Assembly (NCBI RefSeq): GCF_030272615.1
Contig: NC_081414.1
Span: forward strand, 659,570,292 to 659,634,291
Direction: 5' to 3'
Source: Cryptomeria japonica
Lineage: Eukaryota > Streptophyta > Pinopsida > Cupressales > Cupressaceae
DNA: 64,000 bases
Shown here: positions 58,116 through 64,000 of the stretch, in pieces
How positions within the stretch are numbered: position 1 is the stretch's first letter
Layout: each line of letters opens with the position of its first letter
Notes under the pieces: generated by a model
What the model was told of the DNA's origin: nothing
What the model saw: the letters and a program-made list of their open reading frames with translations, nothing else
Database searches by the model: none
Made by a program: the position numbers and the translations under genes

Positions 58116-59570
58116 TCATCAGATCAAAAGCACACATCTCACCATCAACGCAAGTGGAAGAAAAAGGTACTACCTTTAACAACACAAGAAATTAATACTC
58201 AACAAACTCAAAAATAATGCGATGATGAACAAAAAGAATTGCCAACCCAGAGAAAGGAAACAGATGGTAATCAAGTTCCAATTATATCAGCTATAATACC
58301 ACATGAAGTAGAAGTCCCAGAGGATATGAGAGATGAAGTATACAGAATCAGAGAATTGTTTGCACCACTGGACATTCCGGTCACATATACTAGTAGACAA
58401 CAAGTAGATGATTCAGAAACTGATTCAAATGAGTATGAATGGGGTCCAGACCATCTCTCAGATACATCTACTACAAAAACCCCTAAAGAATCTAGTGATA
58501 TCACAGATGATGCACAAGAGTTGATACACCTAAAAATGCAAAGGGAAATATAATAAATCAGACTAAAAAGACAAGAAGACTATGAACAACAACTGGAGGA
58601 AGAAAGGACACAAGAAATTCCTTCACTTACTAACTCTCCCTCTAATAAGATAGGACAAATTAGGTACGAAACTACAAAAGAAGAATTAGAAGCTACAGAA
58701 ATAGAACCAGCCATCAGTCCAAAGGAAGTTGAATGGAACAGACAATAGAGATTAACAAAACCATCAAGGTTATGTCCACAAGTGTGTCAAATACAAGTGA
58801 TCAATGAATCAAATCATGAAGGAACTTGCAGCATCAAAGATGTAGGTATTGATACTATATATACTTTTACTAAGCCACTTGAAGATGACTTAGAAACTTC
58901 ATCTTATGACTCTGATAACTCAGACATGAGCTCTATTTATAACAACAACTATTCAGCAACGCATTATGACTACTTTGTCATGAATGTTGAGATGTTGTCT
59001 GCTGACCCTGTTACTGTCACACCACGGTATGTAATCCAGTTTGAAGTAGGTGATGACACTAGAAGTAGGTCAGTTGGGTTAGGTCCAATAAATACTAACA
59101 TTAATTTTGATAATCGTGTTGTAACTCTTCCTGGTCTTGAGACACATACGCAAGGTAGTCTTCTGGAACTCGACTGGTCGGTCCGAAGCCATGATGATAG
59201 TACCATGAACTCCCTTGAGCCTATTCAAACCTTATCCTTAATACATCTTGAACTGATTCATTGTACTCTTTATAACCAACCCTTGAATATACCCACCTTT
59301 GCCAATGACTACACACTAGCCTGCTATCTTAATGCAGTGGAACCAATGAACTCTTCCACTAGTGATAAAAGTGAGAAAATGACTGAAATAGACATCAAGT
59401 ATCTCAATCATAAAAATACAAGACCTGATGGTGAAAACCACATTGTGGCGGTGTCAGAATCTAAAAAAGAGAAAATAAAGGACGTACCTAAAGGTGAAAA
59501 CCTCTCTAAGGCGCTTGAAGGTGAGATACTTGATATACTGCCAAGTCACTTCTAGGAGAGATCTTCCATA
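58116..59570 (+). pseudogene. E9 protease-RT spacer
   Basis: Same frame, no catalytic motif. Very acidic segments (EYEWGPDHLSD, DSDNSDMSS) and a polar region with SVGLGPINTN. Stops at about 58215, 58551 and 58554 (double TAA), 58746 and 59553. Its large size is usual for Tat-type pol. Confidence 0.7.
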
Positions 59571-60660
59571 TTGATTGAGCCAACTCAGCTAGTGAACATT
59601 GGGAGTCAAGAAACGCTACATATCATTCATTTAGCTCAATCACTATCAATAGAAGAATTGAAATATTTCACTCATCTATTTTTAGAAAAGAAAATCAATT
59701 TTGCATTGACATACTCAGATATGCCAGGAATAGATCCTAATCTCATCATGCATCATCTCTCTATTACACCAGGAGTTAAACCAGTCAAGCAAAAACTCCG
59801 TAAGATGCATCCCCATGTGGCACTCCTAGTCAAGGCTGAACTAGAAAAATTGCTAAAAGATGGATTTATCAGAGCTATAGACTACGCAAAATGGATATTA
59901 AACATAGTACCTATATCAAAGGCAGACAAATCTTTTAGAGTTTGCATAGACTTCAGGGATCTCAACAAAGCATGTCTGAAAGATGATTTTCCATTGCCCA
60001 ATATTGACATGATAGTAGATATGACTTCTAGATATGAGATGTATTCATTAATGAATGGATTCTCTGGTTACAATCAGATCAAGATAGCACCTGAAGATCA
60101 AGAAAATATGACTTTCACATGTGCATGGGGAACTTTCTGCTGGAATGTTATGTCATTTGGGCTAAAGAATGCAGGAGCAACTTACCAAAGAGCAGTAACC
60201 ACTATCTTCCACGATATGATGCATAAAAACATGGAAGATTATGTTGATGACACCCTAGTAAAAACCATGAAGAGATCTACGCATATTCAAAGACTAGGCC
60301 TCATACTAGATAGAATGGAAAGATTCAAGCTCTAGTTAAATCCTAAAAAGTGTGCATTTGGAGTAACATAAGGAAAATTGCTTGGTTACATAATTTCAAA
60401 AAAAGGAATTGAGTTTGACCCTGAAAAGGTCCAAGCTATAATGGAAATGCCTCCGCCCAAGAATATCAGTCAAATGAGAAGTTTACAGGGCCGTCTTCAG
60501 TCAATAAGGCACTTTATATCTCAGCTAGCAGACAAAGCTCAACCCTTCACAAAGGTATTAAGGAAAGGAGTTCAATACAACTGGGATAAAGATTGTGAAC
60601 AATATTTAAAACAAATCAAAGGTTATCTTTCTAATCCACCCATATTAATGTCACCAATTC
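59571..60660 (+). pseudogene. E9 reverse transcriptase
   Basis: FALTYSDMPGIDPNLIMHHL, then LEKLLKDGFIRAIDY, FRVCIDFRDLNKACLKDDFP, YEMYSLMNGFSGYNQI and FGLKNAGATYQRA. The catalytic motif YVDD is at 60240-60251 (YVDDTLVKT). LGYIISKKGIEFDPEKV and MRSLQGRLQSIRHFI follow. Stops lie at 60333 and 60369. All RT blocks are present. Confidence 0.9.
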
Positions 60661-61085
60661 AAGGTAAGCCATTGATTCTATACATATCAGCTCCAGATAC
60701 TTCACTGGGAGCACTCCTGGCACAACAAGATGAAAATAAAAAAGAGAGAGCTATATATTATATCAACAGAACATTGGTGTCTTATGAAATGAACTACACT
60801 ATAATAGAGAAAGCATGTTTGGCATTGGTCTTTGCATCACAAAAATTAAGGCACTATATGTTAGCACACTCTATTAAGCTAGTAGCTAAGATTGATCCTC
60901 TCAAATATCTTCTCAATAAAGCAATGTTTATAGGAAGACTAGCCAAATGGGTCATGGTTCTTACGGAATTTGATATTGAATATGTGGAACGTAAAGCCAT
61001 CAAAGGATAGGTTATTGCAGACCAACTTGCTGATGCTCCACTTGAAGACAGTCAACCTCTGCATATAGAATTCCTAGATGAATCA
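60661..61085 (+). pseudogene. E9 gypsy RNase H (first)
   Basis: LILYISAPDTSLGALLAQ, then RAIYYINRTLVSYEMNYT, EKACLALVFASQKLRHYM, KLVAKIDPLKYLL and LAKWVMVLTEFDIEYV. The conserved Asp, Glu and Asp positions are recognisable. A TAG lies at 61008. This is the inactive-looking connection-type RNase H of Tat elements. Confidence 0.8.
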
Positions 61086-61571
61086 ATCATGCACCTTACT
61101 CAACAATCATGGAAGATGTTCTTTTATGGGTCTTTCACTCAACATGGTTCTGGTGCCAGAATACTTTTTATTACTCCCAAAAAATATTCAATCCAAAAAG
61201 CTTACAAGATTCTCTTCCCTTGCACAAACAACATTGTAGAATATGAAGCTTTGGTAAACGGGACCAAGCTGGCCATGGAGTGGAAGATTGTTGAATTACA
61301 CATCTATGGAGATTCTCAACTCATTATCAACAAAATCAATGATCTATATTAGACAAGAGATGAGAAATTGATGCCTTATAAGAGAATGGTGGATGATCTC
61401 AAGAAGTACTTTACCTTCGTATCATTTCAGCAGATCCCTAGATTAGCAAATAGAGCAGCGGATGCAATGGCCACTTTGGCATCTATACCACAGCTACAAG
61501 AATCTAATTTTCGCTTTGAATTTTTGGTGGAAGAGTTACATTATCCTACCTATGATTCTCCTAAGTCCTAG
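61086..61571 (+). pseudogene. E9 archaeal-type RNase H (second)
   Basis: WKMFFYGSF near 61110 should read FDGS; a Tyr codon at 61125-61127 replaces the first catalytic Asp. CTNNIVEYEALVNGTKLA holds the Glu, IYGDSQLIINKI holds the next Asp, a stop lies at 61350, then FQQIPRLANRAADAMATLAS holds the last Asp. It lies after the gypsy RNase H and before integrase, the usual Tat position. Confidence 0.87.
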
Positions 61572-62790
61572 ATGGTCTATTCTATTATTGGACATGACTC
61601 ATCTCATTATAGCCACATTTATTCTTACCCACGTGACCAAGTTGTCCTTGCTAATCTTTCCCGAAATGAAAAAAGGAACCTAATCCGAAATGCGTCACAG
61701 TACATCATCATTTCTAATGACCTATTTAGGCGAGGTTTAGACAATACTTTGCTTAGATGTATAGAAACCGAGGAGTCCCAACACACATTATCCGAGGTGC
61801 ATGAAGGTGTTTGTGGATCCCATTCGAATGGTCTAACTTTAGCATGAAAACTACTAAGGGCTGGCTACTACTAGCCAAACATGGAGAAAGAAGCTATAAA
61901 ATTTGCTAAAACCTGTGAAAAGTGTCAACTACATGGGTACCTTATCCATGCTCTAACAAGGGATCTCACACCCTTTGTGACATACTGACCCTTTCAATAG
62001 TTGGTGTTTGATCTAATTGACCAAATATATCCTGCATCATCTAACAAACACAAATTTATTATCACTGCCACTAAGTACTTCACTAAATGGGTAGAAGCAA
62101 TTTCGCTCATCAAAGCAACCGGTAAACAAGTAGCTCTGTTTATTCTTAGTTATATCATTTGCAGGTATCGTATACCTTAGTCCATTATAACTAACAATGG
62201 AAGATAGTTTAAGAACAAAGATCTAAACAAACTCTGTGAGTAATTCAAAATAAAACAACACTAGTCATCTGCATACTACCCTCAAGGTAATGGACAAGCT
62301 GAAGCATCTAACAAGAATCTATTGACTATCTTACATAGGGCAATCAATAAATCTAGAAAGGATTGGCATTTGTAGCTCAATCCTGCCCTGTGGGCTTATA
62401 AAACAAGTGGTAGAACACCTACTGGGGCTACACCTTTTTCTTTGGTGTATGGGTCCAAAGCAGTATTACCTATTGAGGTGGAAATACCATCTCTAAAAGT
62501 TTCTTTGCAAGGTCTTGTTATTGATGACGACTATAGAATATCTAGATTGCAAGAGCTCAAATTGTTGGATGAGCATCAACAAGTGGCATTTGATCATCTC
62601 AGAGTGTATCAAAAGAGAATGTCCAGAGGATATAACAAGAAGGTTCGACAAAGAGAATTTCAGGTTGGTGACCTAGTTCTAAGAGAAAATCCTAAAAATC
62701 AATAGTTTCGAGACAAAAAAGGGTAGTTTGAACCCAACTGGCTGGGTCCCTATATTCTCTGCTCTAGTGGCCTATACAGCTAAAAATGTC
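61572..62790 (+). pseudogene. E9 integrase
   Basis: Zinc-finger region HEGVCGSHSNG to CEKCQLHG (61800-61930). The first core Asp is in LVFDLIDQ near 62010. The second Asp position is Asn (AAC at 62193-62195, ITNNG). Glu is retained in GQAEASNKNL (62295). YGSKAVLPIEVEIPSL and the C-terminal FQVGDLVLRENP, then FEPNWLGPYI near 62740, complete it. Many stops, all without frame change. Confidence 0.85.
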
Positions 62791-62930
62791 CTAAAGAAAT
62801 CCTAAAAAATAGAAAAAGTCTTGAAGAAATCATAAAAAATAAGAAAAAGTCTTGAAGAAATCCTAAAAATACAAAAAAGTCCCGAAGAAATCCTAAAAAT
62901 CAGAAAAAGTCCTGCAAAAAAAAAAAAAAA
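62788..62930 (+). repeat. About 31-base tandem repeat, four units and a partial one
   Basis: Units start with GTCCTAAAGAAATCCTAAAA or a close variant (GTCTTGAAGAAATC, GTCCCGAAGAAATC) and end in A runs. The fifth copy degenerates into a run of A. It lies just after the integrase end. Confidence 0.85.
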
Positions 62931-62952
62931 GGAAAAAGAAAGAAAATGCCTT

Positions 62953-63036
62953 GGTGAAAACCTGGTAAACAGGCACCTCAGTAAGAAAAAAATGCATCTC
63001 TACCAAGTAGGTGAAAACCTGGCAAACAGGCACCTC
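62953..63036 (+). repeat. GGTGAAAACCTGG repeat pair
   Basis: GGTGAAAACCTGGTAAACAG at 62953 and GGTGAAAACCTGGCAAACAG at 63010, each followed by GCACCTC. Two 27-base copies with one difference. Similar GTGAAAACC words follow the integrase in Tat/Ogre-like plant elements. Confidence 0.8.
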
Positions 63037-64000
63037 TTGTACTCAAGCGCTCCATCTATCAACACAAAGTTGGCATTCCCACTTTCATGCATTTTTTATT
63101 TCGCTTGTACATATCTTTCAGTCACTTTTGTGACATCCTAGTTCGTTGGAACCTTCATGGCTTGAAACCGGTCAATGTCCTAGTCTTAGGTTAATCAACA
63201 GAGCACATTACATGTCCTAAGCAGTATCAACCAATTCATCTTTCGGTCAGTGAAACCTGGTCATCCACTCCGAGTCAGTCACCTGTCTCTTGACTACTGA
63301 AGAGTTTTATCACTGAGTAAACAAGGAAAAAAACATAACAGAAAACAATCACTAAATAGTTTGAGCTATGAATGAAAATTTTCTTTGTGTGTTGTCTTTT
63401 ATTGAATTTTGATTATTATCCCTCTGAGTAACTCGAGGAAGTCTATCTTGACTAAGAGGAGCAAGGATTGGGGGCATAATATTTTCTTTGTTTTCTGCTT
63501 GTAGGAATGATTCTGATGATCTGAAAACATCTAATCAGTTGGGTGTCTATGATAAGTGCCTTCATATTAAGGTGAAATTGCCACACATACGTCGACTCAG
63601 CGTATTTGAATGCTACAGGGAGGTTCCCATCATTTCTTTGTCTGTTTTGAGGGAATTTCTTTATCATGCAATCCAGGTCCCTGCGAAATCTGTCCAAGGA
63701 TTTGAACAAAAAAAGGGTCATTGCAGACAAGATAATTAATATTGCACATGAAAAGCAAGGAACTCTAATATTCCTGTTGTGGTTGTAAAATGCTTAGTGA
63801 TGAAACTTAAGCATTTCAAATCCAGTGACTAGGTTTAGGTTGCATTTTATTGTGCATCTCATTTTGCATTTCATTTTGCATTTTGTGAATTTAGAGTGAT
63901 TTCGGTATAATAACAATGCTCTCTTTATCTTCTGAATGAGAGTTGGAAGCATTCGCCATTTCTCAGCTAAGTGGTCTCTTTTTCATCATCATTTCTCTGA
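63037..64000 (+). other. E9 3' untranslated region, unfinished
   Basis: Non-coding up to the window end. GGATTGGGGGCAT at about 63466 resembles the purine-rich stretch before a 3' LTR, but the next bases do not match the E9 LTR start. An open frame at 63488-63739 (MFSACRNDSDD...) has no recognised motif and is probably chance or relic. No LTR is seen before 64000. Confidence 0.5.

Larger units (their letters stand above)
50355..64000 (+). mobile_element. E9: Tat/Ogre-like Ty3/gypsy element, right end outside the window
   Basis: 5' LTR at 50355-51363, primer site, long leader, then gag, protease, G-patch, RT, gypsy RNase H, archaeal-type RNase H and integrase. This order with a second RNase H marks the Tat/Ogre group. 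Repeats typical of the 3' untranslated part follow the integrase. No 3' LTR is seen up to 64000. One frame (55209 to about 62780) holds all domains, with around 30 premature stops and no net frameshift. Confidence 0.87.

Noticed and set aside
63488-63739. 83-codon frame near the window end
   Set aside because: No motif recognised, and an opposite-strand frame of similar length overlaps it.
1-64000. tRNA, rRNA, CRISPR or bacterial-type operon features
   Set aside because: None seen. tRNA-like words are only the primer binding sites of LTR elements.

Overview
This window looks like repeat-rich nuclear DNA of a seed plant, and I see no host gene in it. It is packed with plant-type retroelements: Ty3/gypsy elements of the kind that carry a second, archaeal-type RNase H, a chromodomain gypsy element, two Ty1/copia elements and two L1-type LINEs with DUF4283-like ORF1 proteins. 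Three-level nesting, long LTRs and many old copies suggest a very large genome. A gymnosperm would fit, but that is inference.

Layout. Positions 1-597 are the end of an LTR (E0) that interrupts the next element. Positions 598-40452 are one old minus-strand Ty3/gypsy element (E1), blown apart by nested insertions. Its LTRs are 598-2313 and 38744-40452. Its coding pieces, in element order, are gag (38602-37303), gag-PR linker and protease start (24024-23544), protease end (10064-9491), an archaeal-type RNase H (9490-9034), a linker and reverse transcriptase (9033-7573), the rest of the gypsy RNase H (4079-3631) and integrase (3630-2545). Removing the insertions leaves about 6.2 kb of internal sequence plus two LTRs of about 1.7 kb.

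Insertions into E1. (a) A related solo LTR (E2, 4080-about 7572) splits the RNase H and itself contains another solo LTR (E3, 5098-6763, duplication CATGT). (b) A plus-strand chromodomain gypsy element (E4, 10065-23538) splits the protease and contains a full copia element (E5, 10992-18212, duplication TGCAG). (c) A minus-strand LINE (E6, 24032-37295, duplication ACCTATG) splits the gag-PR linker and contains a minus-strand copia derivative (E7, 31954-37017, duplication CCCCA). The LINE carries an extra ORF downstream of its RNase H. E7 has lost its reverse transcriptase by an in-frame internal deletion that joins integrase to RNase H.

To the right, 40453-47440 is AT-rich sequence without recognisable genes. 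It holds several palindromes, notably an array of five short hairpins at 46064-46221. A second LINE (E8, about 47441-50354, plus strand) is cut off at the start of its RT region by a Tat/Ogre-like gypsy element (E9, 50355 to beyond the window end). E9 has protease, G-patch, RT, gypsy RNase H, archaeal-type RNase H and integrase in that order.

All coding regions carry stops or frameshifts, so every element here appears dead as written. Boundaries, frames and duplications were read by eye. No similarity search was possible, so family names rest on motifs and domain order.
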